Made by a program: the position numbers and the translations under genes. From contig JAFGVE010000028.1 in NCBI GenBank assembly GCA_016938175.1, positions 1 through 64,000 of the forward strand: 64,000 bases of DNA, read 5' to 3'. This DNA is from Campylobacterales bacterium (GTDB lineage: Bacteria; Campylobacterota; Campylobacteria; Campylobacterales; Sulfurimonadaceae). Positions within the stretch are counted from its first letter, which is position 1, and each line of letters begins with the position of its first letter. The notes beneath the pieces are model-generated. The model did not search any database, was not told the DNA's origin, and was given only the letters and a program-made list of their open reading frames with translations. Below, in pieces: positions 13,896 through 21,773 of this stretch.

Positions 13896-15483
13896 TGACA
13901 AAGAGTATATGTTTTCAAAAGAGAGTATCACTGCTGCTATAGAAAATCCACAAAGTAGTTTTCAAAAAGTTTTTAAAGAGAGTGTTATAGCTATGATAGC
14001 CTCTAACAAAAATGAGCTTCTCTGGTATGTAAACTTTTTGAGTAGATGTGAGTATGAGTTTCATTTTAATGAGAGCTTTGTTTCATCACTCTACTTTAAC
14101 GGTAAACACTTTGTTATAGCTATTAACCCCGCGATACTTAGCATACTGCACACAGATGAGGTCATAGCCATACTCAAACATAGTGCAGGGCACATCATAA
14201 ACCATCACTTACGAAGAGGACTTGCGTATAGCAGTGTAGACAAAGATGTTGTACAAACAGCAAAAGATATAGTCATAAACGGAAGTCAAGATGTCCCATA
14301 CATAAAAGACTTACCTCGTAGTGGAGTCTACAGAGACTCACCTGTTGGGACACTTTTTTATGAGACACTCAAAGAGAAGTACACCATTGAGAGTTATGAG
14401 GTTGGCAGAGAGTTTGAGTACTACATAGAGCTTATGTTAAATACCAAGCAAGAAGAAGCCTCTTCATGCAGTAATGATTTAGAGAGTGAAGAAGATGATG
14501 AATTAGACTTTCAGTCTGAGAGTTCAGATGAGCGAGATGAAAATAGTAAGCCCTCAGAAGATGAGGCAGATGAAGATGCACAGAATGAGGGGAGTGTAGA
14601 TTCTGAGAGCTTTGAAGAGGGTGGTGAACAGAGTGAGGCTTCTGATGAGGGAGAAGAGGATGACTCAGATGAAGAGAACACCGACATAGAGTCCCTAGCA
14701 CAAAGAACACTTGAGTCCTTACGTAAGGGTGAGTGTAGTTTAGATAGCCACGAGTTTGGAGAGCAACTTCAAGAGAGTGTTGGGTTGGATGATGCTACAT
14801 TGGAGTCTTTTATGGACACAACGCTTCAAGAGATGATGCAGAGCTCCACAGAGTTTGCCAGAGGATTTACTCCAAGTGAAGCAAGTGAGTCTCTTACTAA
14901 AATAGAAAAAAGAAAAGCGCATAAAGATTGGAGAAGGGTCTTTAACAAAAGAGTGCGTAACCACTTAACAAACTCCACACGCTACAGACATCCAAACAAA
15001 TCAAGACAGCATCCAATTTATCCAGATGACCTAGACCTCTACGGCTACAGCCCTGCTAAAAAACCAAAGATAGGCGTTGTGCTTGATATTTCAGGCTCAG
15101 TCGATGATGCACTACTTAGTGCTTTAATGTCTGAAGTCCAAGCTATCCAGAGAAAGTACGCCATAAAGAGTGTTACATTAGTGCAAGTTGATGCTGAGGT
15201 TAAAACCATAGAGAAGTTTGGTGTTCGTGATAAGTTTGTCGCAAGAGCTGGAAGTGGCGGAACAGTAATGGAGCCAGGTTTTAAAGCGCTTTTAAAACAG
15301 TCAAGCCGTAATATCCCAGAGATAATCATATGTGCAACAGATGGGGAGATAGAAGCAAGGTTTAGCGAAGTAAAACTACCAAGTAAACTCCAAGTCATCT
15401 GGTTACTTCCAAAAGGCAAAAAGCTTATGTTTGACACAAGTGCATACCCAAAACATCAGATGAGTGTTGTAGAGTTTTTTTAA
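13888..15483 (+). CDS. DUF2201-type VWA protein with degenerate metallopeptidase motif
   Basis: GTG start at 13888. The 531 residues contain three parts. The N-terminal DUF2201-like domain (about 1-180) has HSAGHIINHH at 98-107: the three zinc-ligand histidines of HExxHxxxxH are at 98, 102 and 107, but the catalytic Glu is Ser99. A strongly acidic Ser/Glu/Asp linker covers about 188-268. The C-terminal VWA domain (about 392-531) has an intact MIDAS motif DISGS (400-404) with Thr459 and Asp485. DUF2201 proteins pair with MoxR ATPases. The domain is probably a zinc-binding but non-proteolytic scaffold; the VWA domain should bind partners through Mg2+. Confidence 0.83.
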   Translation: MSSDKEYMFSKESITAAIENPQSSFQKVFKESVIAMIASNKNELLWYVNFLSRCEYEFHFNESFVSSLYFNGKHFVIAINPAILSILHTDEVIAILKHSAGHIINHHLRRGLAYSSVDKDVVQTAKDIVINGSQDVPYIKDLPRSGVYRDSPVGTLFYETLKEKYTIESYEVGREFEYYIELMLNTKQEEASSCSNDLESEEDDELDFQSESSDERDENSKPSEDEADEDAQNEGSVDSESFEEGGEQSEASDEGEEDDSDEENTDIESLAQRTLESLRKGECSLDSHEFGEQLQESVGLDDATLESFMDTTLQEMMQSSTEFARGFTPSEASESLTKIEKRKAHKDWRRVFNKRVRNHLTNSTRYRHPNKSRQHPIYPDDLDLYGYSPAKKPKIGVVLDISGSVDDALLSALMSEVQAIQRKYAIKSVTLVQVDAEVKTIEKFGVRDKFVARAGSGGTVMEPGFKALLKQSSRNIPEIIICATDGEIEARFSEVKLPSKLQVIWLLPKGKKLMFDTSAYPKHQMSVVEFF

Positions 15484-15546
15484 TGTAGATTATCAAAACT
15501 ACTCTTCTTAGTGTCATATAGTTTGGATATATCTAGTTGTCTTGTA

Positions 15547-15552
15547 TATAAT
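15547..15552 (+). promoter_or_regulatory. -10 element before the unknown membrane protein gene
   Basis: TATAAT lies 88 bases before the TTG start at 15641 in a 157-base intergenic gap. A perfect hairpin (15571-15605) follows in the predicted leader. Confidence 0.45.
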
Positions 15553-15570
15553 GTTCGTTGAATAAACAGA

Positions 15571-15605
15571 GAGAAATATTTGACTTTGTGGCTCAAATAT
15601 TTCTC
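15571..15605 (+). repeat. Perfect 13-bp inverted repeat (leader hairpin)
   Basis: GAGAAATATTTGA at 15571-15583 and its exact complement at 15593-15605 enclose a 9-base loop. It lies between the promoter-like hexamer and the gene at 15641. No T run follows, so it is not a standard terminator of the upstream operon. It could be a regulatory or mRNA-stabilising hairpin or a protein-binding site. Confidence 0.6.
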
Positions 15606-15640
15606 AATTTAAATGTTAATAAAAGAAAGGAAATTCAAAG

Positions 15641-16249
15641 TTGCCTGAATGGATATATGTAGCAATAACTATAGTTATTGGTGTAGGAATAATTAGTTGG
15701 TCACTAACTGTAGTCTTAGAAGACATTTTAAAATTGAATTCGATTAAAAAATTTTCTGAAGATTTTAAAGCTAGTGTTAAACATTCTCAACCGAGTTGGG
15801 AAGAAATTAAAGATATAGCTTCAACAAGGGGTTTAACACAATCTGACATTCAATTTACAATAAGAAAATTTCATCGAGAAATTTTAGCTGGTAGAGAAGC
15901 TACTCTTAGCGACTATAAAGAAAAAGTAAAAAGTTACATTGACTTGTATAAAGAAGAAGAACCTTTTGAAGGTTTACCTAATGAAGTTCGTATTCATCTC
16001 GAAAGATTAAGAGAACAAATCGATGGGAAAGAACACCTATTGGAGCCATTAACAAGTCAAATTAAAGATTTGCTAACAATTTATCAAAAAGAAAAGCGTT
16101 ATCAAAAATATTATACTACAGGTAGTTTTTTTATCGGTTTAATTGGATTAGGTTTTGCATTTTATACGTATTTTGGTTTACCGGCTTTAAATGAAAAAGA
16201 GCCCGTGAAGACAACAGTTAATGCTTTAGAAGTTAATGTGACTAAATAA
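15641..16249 (+). CDS. Unknown protein with N- and C-terminal membrane helices
   Basis: TTG start at 15641 with GAAAGGAAA at 15625-15633. The 202 residues have a membrane span near the N-terminus (about 5-27), a charged helical central region with predicted coiled-coil character (about 30-160) and a second span at about 163-183 (GSFFIGLIGLGFAFYTYFGL). I recognise no family. Both ends would be held in the membrane with the central domain on one side. It is isolated between the VWA operon and ldh, has its own promoter-like element and leader hairpin, and its codon choice looks more AT-rich than its neighbours, so recent acquisition is possible but unproven. Confidence 0.7.
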   Translation: MPEWIYVAITIVIGVGIISWSLTVVLEDILKLNSIKKFSEDFKASVKHSQPSWEEIKDIASTRGLTQSDIQFTIRKFHREILAGREATLSDYKEKVKSYIDLYKEEEPFEGLPNEVRIHLERLREQIDGKEHLLEPLTSQIKDLLTIYQKEKRYQKYYTTGSFFIGLIGLGFAFYTYFGLPALNEKEPVKTTVNALEVNVTK

Positions 16250-16321
16250 TTATATAGCTTTTGTTAACCAATCATTACATACTAATAAATACATGAGAGT
16301 TTATGTCAAAGGAGATAGCAG

Positions 16322-17263
16322 ATGAGCAGTGTAGGTGTCATAGGTGCTGGAAATGTTGGTGTAGGTGTTGTTGATGCACTTGCTATGCTTGGTATTGCTA
16401 AAGAGATTTACCTCTACAACAGAACAAAGTCACTCGCAGAGGCTCAGGCTTGGGACATAAACGATGCCGTACCTCTTTTAAATGGAAACACAAATGTTAC
16501 ACCTACAGATGATTTAGAAGATTTACGTGGGTGTGAGATTATTGCTATTACAAGCGGAGCAAAACAAGAAGCAGGAGAGAGTAGGCTTGCACTTGTCAAG
16601 AAAAATACTACTATCATTATTGAATTGATGCAGAAACTAGATGTTATCAATCCTGATGCTATTATAATCATAGTCACCAATCCTGTAGATATTATGACAC
16701 GTATTGCAAGAGAATATTCTACTAGAGAAGCTAAAAAACTATTTGGAAGTGGAACAGTACTTGATACACTACGTTTACGAGAAGAGTTAGGTTTACGTTT
16801 GAATATTAACAGAAAAAATATTCATGCTTTTATTGTTGGGGAACATGGAGATAGTGAGTTTGCTTTATGGTCTGTCGCAACAATTGGACCTGTACTATTA
16901 GAGAATTTTGGCATAGATAAGCTAGAAACAATGAAAGTGGAAATTCTTCAAAAAGTACGTGAGAGAGCATATAGAATTATTGAGAGAAAAGGGTATACAA
17001 AACAGGCGATTGGTGTGGCGGTTGCAAAACTTATTAAGAGTATATTACAGGATGAGAAACGTATATTTACACTCTCAACAAAACTTTCAGAGAAGTGTAG
17101 AAAGGTACAGAGCGATGTTGTACTCTCACAGCCTTGTGTACTTGGAAAAGAGGGAATTGAAAAAGTCCTGATACTAGAGTGTAATATAGCTGAGTATGAT
17201 AGTCTGAAAAATTCTATAGAAGTACTAGATAAAACGTATAAGTCAATTAAAAAGGAGAGTTAA
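16322..17263 (+). CDS. ldh: L-lactate dehydrogenase (LDH/MDH superfamily)
   Basis: A 313-residue NAD-dependent 2-hydroxyacid dehydrogenase. The Rossmann motif is GAGNVG (8-13), the catalytic pair is Asp148 and His175 (GSGTVLDT and GEHGDSEF), and Arg88 and Arg151 bind substrate. At the specificity position the loop reads GAKQEAGESR: Gln82 corresponds to Gln102 of L-lactate dehydrogenases, where malate dehydrogenases have Arg. This favours lactate/pyruvate over malate/oxaloacetate. AAAGGAGA precedes the ATG. Its stop overlaps the start of the aldo/keto reductase gene, so the two redox enzymes are coupled. Confidence 0.85.
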   Translation: MSSVGVIGAGNVGVGVVDALAMLGIAKEIYLYNRTKSLAEAQAWDINDAVPLLNGNTNVTPTDDLEDLRGCEIIAITSGAKQEAGESRLALVKKNTTIIIELMQKLDVINPDAIIIIVTNPVDIMTRIAREYSTREAKKLFGSGTVLDTLRLREELGLRLNINRKNIHAFIVGEHGDSEFALWSVATIGPVLLENFGIDKLETMKVEILQKVRERAYRIIERKGYTKQAIGVAVAKLIKSILQDEKRIFTLSTKLSEKCRKVQSDVVLSQPCVLGKEGIEKVLILECNIAEYDSLKNSIEVLDKTYKSIKKES

Positions 17264-18282
17264 TGAAGTATAGATATATTGGTAAAACAGGTTTAAGAGT
17301 GAGTCCTATATGTATGGGTACTATGACGTTTGGAACACAAACACCTGATGAAAAAGTGGCATTTAAAATTATGGATAAAGCATATGAAACAGGTGTCAAT
17401 TTTTACGATACAGCCGAACTATATCCTGTACCTCCATCGGGTGAATTAGCAGGCTTAACTGAGGAGATAGTTGGTCGCTGGATGAAGACAAAACCACGTG
17501 AGAGTATTATACTTGCTTCAAAAGTAGCCGGAGCTGCAAATGGATGGTTTGTTCCACCTATACGTCAGGGGATGACGGCTATAGATAGCTTTCACATTGA
17601 AAGGGCCGTTGAGGGAAGTTTGAAAAGACTGCAAACAGATTATATTGATTTATACCAGATGCATTGGCCAGATACCGTTGTTCCCATAGAAGAGAGTTTA
17701 AAGGCTTTTGACAGGCTTGTTCAAAGTGGAAAAGTACGTTACATCGGAACATCCAACGACACAGCTTATGGTACTACTAAAGCAACCATGACAAGTGAAT
17801 TTCAAGGGTATGCTCGTTTTGAGTCTATACAAAACAATTTCTCACTTCTTAATCGTCGTTTTTTAGATGAATTAGCTACTGTTTGTAAAAAAGAGCAAAT
17901 TTCTCTTCTGCCATACTCTCCATTGGCAGGAGGAGTTCTCAGTGGAAAGTATAATCAAGCAGGAAATACACAGGGACGTTTTGCTACATATTTAAACTCG
18001 ACAAATAAACGTCAACGTCTCATGGCACAACGATTTGCAAACGAAAAGACACTTGCCTCTACACAGAAATATCTCAAAATAGCAAAAGATTTTGGATTAC
18101 ATCCTGTGACTATGGCTACAGCATGGTCAAAACAGTTTGATTTTGTTGCTTCAACTATTATAGGTGCGACTACACCAGAACAACTCGATGCTACACTTGA
18201 AGCAATGAATTTAGAGCTAAGTGATGAAGTTCTTAAGGCTTGTGATAAAGTTCATCAAGAGATTTTATATCCTATGGGATAG
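17263..18282 (+). CDS. Aldo/keto reductase (Tas-like)
   Basis: A 339-residue TIM-barrel oxidoreductase of the AKR superfamily. The catalytic tetrad is visible as Asp49 and Tyr54 (FYDTAELYP), Lys87 (ILASKVAG) and His134 (YQMHWPD). NADPH-binding segments appear late (LPYSPLAGGVLSGKY and STIIGATTPEQLDAT). The ELYPVPP stretch and overall length resemble the Tas/YajO subgroup, whose natural substrates are poorly known. The ATG overlaps the ldh stop by one base. It converges with the FhlB-like gene three bases downstream. Confidence 0.88.
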   Translation: MKYRYIGKTGLRVSPICMGTMTFGTQTPDEKVAFKIMDKAYETGVNFYDTAELYPVPPSGELAGLTEEIVGRWMKTKPRESIILASKVAGAANGWFVPPIRQGMTAIDSFHIERAVEGSLKRLQTDYIDLYQMHWPDTVVPIEESLKAFDRLVQSGKVRYIGTSNDTAYGTTKATMTSEFQGYARFESIQNNFSLLNRRFLDELATVCKKEQISLLPYSPLAGGVLSGKYNQAGNTQGRFATYLNSTNKRQRLMAQRFANEKTLASTQKYLKIAKDFGLHPVTMATAWSKQFDFVASTIIGATTPEQLDATLEAMNLELSDEVLKACDKVHQEILYPMG

Positions 18283-18285
18283 AGA

Positions 18286-18537
18286 CTATTTTTTTGTGAT
18301 TTTGTAAAGAAAACTGAAGACTTCTGCTACTGCTTTGTACATTTGGGAAGGAACTTCTTGGTCGAGTTCGACTTTGGAGAGTAATTCTACTAAGTCCTCA
18401 TCTTGTTTGAGCGGTACACCATGTTCTTGGGCGAGTTTTATAATATTTTTTGCACTCTCTCCTTCTCCTTTTGCAACTACTTTTGGGGCAGCATTTTTTT
18501 GTGCTTCATATTTAAGTGCAACAGCTTTTTGTCTCAT
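18286..18537 (-). CDS. fhlB: FhlB-like stand-alone FlhB C-terminal domain protein
   Basis: An 83-residue protein matching the cytoplasmic C-terminal domain of flagellar export protein FlhB: ALKYEAQKNAAPKVVAKGEG, then SAKNIIKLAQEHGVPLKQDE and LVELLSKVELDQEVPSQMYK, ending AEVFSFLYKITKK. It lacks the membrane part and the NPTH autocleavage site, and corresponds to the part after cleavage. In Campylobacter and Helicobacter such FhlB proteins can partly replace the FlhB C-terminal part in flagellar export. It overlaps the stop of the FliK-like gene by 4 bases, which supports a flagellar role. Confidence 0.87.
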   Translation of the reverse strand: MRQKAVALKYEAQKNAAPKVVAKGEGESAKNIIKLAQEHGVPLKQDEDLVELLSKVELDQEVPSQMYKAVAEVFSFLYKITKK

Positions 18538-19469
18538 ACTTTTACCTCAAAACCTGCTTGTAGGTTTGTATCTGTAGTTGCATAGCTATTTGAATTGTTT
18601 GTATCTTCTATAAAACGAATTTCTCCAGGGGTTATACCAACATCGAAAAGTGCTTTTTTGAGTTCACTTAGCTGCTCAGTAATTTTTTCTTTTAACAACT
18701 TACTCTGCGTTTGTATATTTATATTTAATAGTTTTTGCTCAAAAAGACCTAAACGGAGTTTGAGCTCTCCATGCTCTTTTAGTTTTAAGTCAATATCGCA
18801 AAAATAAGCTTTCTCTTTGAACTGTTTTATAGTGATAACACCTTCTTCTAAAGCATCCCAAGAGTAGGGAACATAAAAAGCAGAACCATTACTCAGATGA
18901 GAACTGAGTTGGTAGTAGTCCAGTTGTAAGATAACTCGCTCCAATGCTCTCATAAGCTCTTGCTTATTTGGTGTGTTACCATTACTTATCTCTTCATATG
19001 TTTGTAAAAGCAGGGCTTTTAAGTCATTTTGAAGTAGAGCTTTTGTCTCTTGGGGTGTATTTGTTTGGAGTAGTTTAGATTCTAAAAATACTCCTGAGTT
19101 TTCTATTTTAGTTTTTAACTCTTTGGGGTTTATTTGATTGAGTTCTCCAAGAAAATTTTTTATATTTTTTTCTAACTCAAGAGGTGGTTCTTGTTTTGTA
19201 AGAAGTGTTTGAAGAGTTTTGAGTGAGCTTGTGAAATTCGCTAATTCTTTGAGTGTTGGATTACTTTTTAACAGTGTAAGCAGAGTCGCATTTTGTTCTG
19301 GGGAGTCAATACTTTTTTGCAGTATTCCCACTAAAAGTGAATTTAAATCTTTTGAGTTGGTAAGCTGTAAAAGCTGTGTAGGTGTTGCATCTTTAAGTAC
19401 TTGGGCAAGTGCCTTGTTCTGATTTGGCAGTATTAACTGGAGCTTTTTTTCTAAAGAAAAATTAATCAT
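18534..19469 (-). CDS. FliK-like flagellar hook-length control protein
   Basis: I place the start at the ATG at 19469 (MINFSLEKK); an in-frame upstream ATG at 19502 would add 11 residues with no better ribosome site. The roughly 311-residue product is Leu/Gln/Asn-rich and helical up to about residue 200. It is followed by a domain resembling the FliK C-terminal globular domain (Flg_hook): VITIKQFKEKAYFCDIDLKLKEHGELKLRLGLFEQKL. FliK measures hook length and switches export specificity through FlhB, so coupling to an FlhB-like gene is telling. It is shorter than classical FliK and may be a second paralogue. Confidence 0.65.
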   Translation of the reverse strand: MINFSLEKKLQLILPNQNKALAQVLKDATPTQLLQLTNSKDLNSLLVGILQKSIDSPEQNATLLTLLKSNPTLKELANFTSSLKTLQTLLTKQEPPLELEKNIKNFLGELNQINPKELKTKIENSGVFLESKLLQTNTPQETKALLQNDLKALLLQTYEEISNGNTPNKQELMRALERVILQLDYYQLSSHLSNGSAFYVPYSWDALEEGVITIKQFKEKAYFCDIDLKLKEHGELKLRLGLFEQKLLNINIQTQSKLLKEKITEQLSELKKALFDVGITPGEIRFIEDTNNSNSYATTDTNLQAGFEVKV

Positions 19470-19542
19470 TTTTGAGTATATCATACAATAGCTAAAGTAC
19501 ATTTTGTGTATAATCTTAAAATTAAGGAGCGGAGGGCATATT

Positions 19543-19953
19543 ATGATCAGTATTTATAATGTTGGCGAAAAACGTCACTCCGTTATTGACGATATTCATT
19601 CACAAAATAATCTTCCTGTTCCCTTTAATATTCCAAATGTTTTAAACAACTTACTTTTTGAAGAGATTGGTATTGAGTTTAATAGAATGCAAAAAGATAT
19701 GCTTGAAACTTTGCGTTTTTCCTATAATGCACTGATGAAAATGCAGAGTTCTTATATTGCAAAAACAGAAGAGTTTACGTCTAAATTGATTAAGAATCCA
19801 GATGATGAACAACTAAGAAAAGAGCATCAAGAGTTACAACTAGATATGCTTCAAGCACAGGCACAGTTTAAAGATATAGTTGTCGCAATGTCTGAACTTT
19901 TACAACGTGAGCAGTATGAAAAGCTCTTAGAATTTAGTAATATTCCCTCGTAA
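19543..19953 (+). CDS. Unknown helical protein beside the FliK-like gene
   Basis: The likely start is ATG at 19543 (MISIYNVGEKRHSV), preceded by AAGGAGCGGAGG at 19524-19535; an upstream in-frame ATG at 19504 gives an unlikely extension. The 137 residues are mostly alpha-helical with coiled-coil potential from about residue 45 (EIGIEFNRMQKDMLETLRF onward) to the end, and no signal peptide or cysteine motif. I recognise no family. It is divergent from the fliK-like/fhlB pair and its stop is followed directly by the thiE-like start. A flagellar chaperone-like role is possible but only suggested by position. Confidence 0.65.
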   Translation: MISIYNVGEKRHSVIDDIHSQNNLPVPFNIPNVLNNLLFEEIGIEFNRMQKDMLETLRFSYNALMKMQSSYIAKTEEFTSKLIKNPDDEQLRKEHQELQLDMLQAQAQFKDIVVAMSELLQREQYEKLLEFSNIPS

Positions 19954-20505
19954 ATGCACTCTTACCTTATAACTTCACAAAGTTTTTACAGCGACACTCC
20001 TCGTATTTTTGCACAGCGTTTAGAAGAACAGATTATTAAACATAAGCCAGACTTTATGCTGCTTCGGGATAAAGAGACGCAAAATTATGAAGCATTGGCA
20101 GAGGAGTTTCTTACTATTTCAAAGCGTTATCCTACTATAAAAGCTTTTTTACACAGAGAGATTGAGTTGGCATTTAGATTGGGTGCTTACGGTGTTCATT
20201 TAAGTTCAGATATGCTAAAAGAGATAGAAAAAGCGAAGGCTTTAGGACTGGAAGTCGTTGTGAGCACCCATACAATTGAAGAGGTTCTTTTTGCACAAGA
20301 TGCAGGAGCAGACTATGTAACCTATAGTCCAATTTTTGCGTCTCCTGGAAAAGGAGAACCAAAGGGTATAAATGCTTTAAGAGAACTATTAAAGCGGGTA
20401 AGCATTAAAGTGTTTGCACTTGGTGGGATAGTCACTCAAGAACAGATAGAGAGTATAAAATCTACTGGAACCTATGGTTTTGCTTCTATCCGTTATTTTT
20501 ACTAA
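19954..20505 (+). CDS. Thiamine phosphate synthase/TenI-family protein
   Basis: A 183-residue short TIM barrel of the ThiE/TenI family. DFMLLRDKE corresponds to the family start (LR(D/E)K), AYGVHLSSDM to the GVHL strand, and DYVTYSPIFASPGKGEPKG to the phosphate-binding loop region, with VFALGGIV at the end. ThiE joins the thiazole and pyrimidine moieties of thiamine; TenI is a thiazole tautomerase. The length and the absence of the GxGQxD-type segment of full ThiE leave both open. The ATG follows the upstream stop directly. Confidence 0.78.
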   Translation: MHSYLITSQSFYSDTPRIFAQRLEEQIIKHKPDFMLLRDKETQNYEALAEEFLTISKRYPTIKAFLHREIELAFRLGAYGVHLSSDMLKEIEKAKALGLEVVVSTHTIEEVLFAQDAGADYVTYSPIFASPGKGEPKGINALRELLKRVSIKVFALGGIVTQEQIESIKSTGTYGFASIRYFY

Positions 20506-20508
20506 AGA

Positions 20509-21747
20509 CTAGAGAAGTTGACCTGCAAGATATCCACTGGCAAAGCTCCATTGTAGATTGTATCCTCCGCAGGGACCGTCAAGATTCATAACTTCGCCGC
20601 AAAAATAGAGTCCTTTGATAAGTCTGCTTTGCATTGTTTTTGGGTCTATCTCTTTGAGACTTATACCACCACGTGTAATCATCGCCATACGAAAGCCATC
20701 ATGACCTGTAACATGTAGTGGTGTCCATGCCAGTAAAGAGATAAGTTTTGCTCTTTTAGCCCCCTCAATTTTTCCAAGTTTTTCCTCTCCGCTTAGTTCT
20801 GCAAGCTTACAAAGTTCTTGTGAAAGTGCTTGAGGAAGAAGAGTCTCTACAAGTTCTAAAATAGTTTTATCTGGTGAGAGAACTTGTTGGGTTTTTAGGT
20901 GCTGTAAAATTTCCTCTTCATTTTTTCCCTTTGTGAGGTTTAAAAGGAGTGGTACTTCAGAGTATTTTTTTAGTAGAGGAGTAACTTCTCGGGCAAAGTC
21001 TAAAACTACAGGCCCTCTGATTCCATTGTTTGTAAATATTAAATCTCCTTTGGCACGGAGTTTTTTATACTTTTTAATATCTACTCTAAGTTCTACTTTT
21101 GCTATCGTATCTGCTCGGCAGTTCTTGACCCACTCTTCTTTTGTTTTTAAAGGCATCATGGCAGGAGAGAGATCTGTTACTGTATGTCCATGTGAACTTG
21201 CCAGTTTATAACCATCGCCCTCAGCACCTAAAACCGGATAGCCTAAGCCTCCTGTAGCTACAATGAGATTCTCACAGTAAAATATATTATCAGCAGTTTT
21301 TGCGCCTATAATAGCACCGTTTTCAACGAGCAACTCTTCTACTCTCTGTTTACATAGCACCTCAATCCCAACTCTTTGCATCTCCTCGGAAAAAGCAGCG
21401 ATTATTGTTGCAGAAGAGTGAGAGGTAGGAAATATACGAAAGCCATCAGGTGCATGGGTGTCAACTCCTAGTTCTTGCATAAAATCTATAAGAGCATGGT
21501 GGTCAAAAAGAGCAATTGCATCTTGCATAAAACGTCCATCTCTTCCAAAACGGGACATAAAATCTTCATTACTGAGTGTGTTTGTAAGATTGCATCTACC
21601 TCCACCAGTAGCTTTTAACTTTGAGGCAATGTTTGAGAGCTTTTCTAAGAGAAGTACACTTTTACCTTCTCTTGCAGCTACAATGGCACTTATCATACCT
21701 GCTGCACCGCTTCCTATAACTATAAGGTCGTACTTCTCTTTTTTCAT
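20509..21747 (-). CDS. BaiN/HI0933-family FAD-dependent oxidoreductase
   Basis: A 412-residue flavoprotein with an N-terminal dinucleotide motif VIGSGAAGMISAIVAAREG (about 9-27), the ATGGGRCNLTN motif near residue 46 that defines the HI0933/YhiN family, a second LIVATGGLGYPVLGAEGDG segment and a C-terminal FAD loop FCGEVMNLDGPCGGYNLQW. Family members are poorly characterised; BaiN is linked to bile-acid dehydroxylation in clostridia but that role does not apply here. It converges with the thiE-like gene and diverges from the DTW gene over a 26-base gap. Confidence 0.88.
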   Translation of the reverse strand: MKKEKYDLIVIGSGAAGMISAIVAAREGKSVLLLEKLSNIASKLKATGGGRCNLTNTLSNEDFMSRFGRDGRFMQDAIALFDHHALIDFMQELGVDTHAPDGFRIFPTSHSSATIIAAFSEEMQRVGIEVLCKQRVEELLVENGAIIGAKTADNIFYCENLIVATGGLGYPVLGAEGDGYKLASSHGHTVTDLSPAMMPLKTKEEWVKNCRADTIAKVELRVDIKKYKKLRAKGDLIFTNNGIRGPVVLDFAREVTPLLKKYSEVPLLLNLTKGKNEEEILQHLKTQQVLSPDKTILELVETLLPQALSQELCKLAELSGEEKLGKIEGAKRAKLISLLAWTPLHVTGHDGFRMAMITRGGISLKEIDPKTMQSRLIKGLYFCGEVMNLDGPCGGYNLQWSFASGYLAGQLL

Positions 21748-21760
21748 GGCGTGATTTTAG

Positions 21761-21766
21761 TATAAT
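21761..21766 (+). promoter_or_regulatory. -10 element 7 nt before the DTW gene (probably leaderless)
   Basis: A perfect TATAAT ends 7 bases before the ATG at 21774, with no Shine-Dalgarno sequence possible between them. A leaderless mRNA is predicted. Confidence 0.5.
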
Positions 21767-21773
21767 TTCGTTT

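Noticed and set aside
14432-14710. Histidine- and leucine-rich frame opposite the VWA gene
   Set aside because: It is a shadow of the acidic Ser/Glu/Asp linker in the VWA gene on the other strand; it has no ribosome site.
9998-15483. CbbQ-CbbO-type rubisco activase or NorQ-NorD assignment for the MoxR/VWA genes
   Set aside because: No rubisco or nitric oxide reductase genes are nearby, and the VWA protein has a DUF2201-type domain and ankyrin partners absent from those systems.
16322-17263. Malate dehydrogenase assignment
   Set aside because: Gln82 sits where malate dehydrogenases have Arg, so lactate dehydrogenase fits better.
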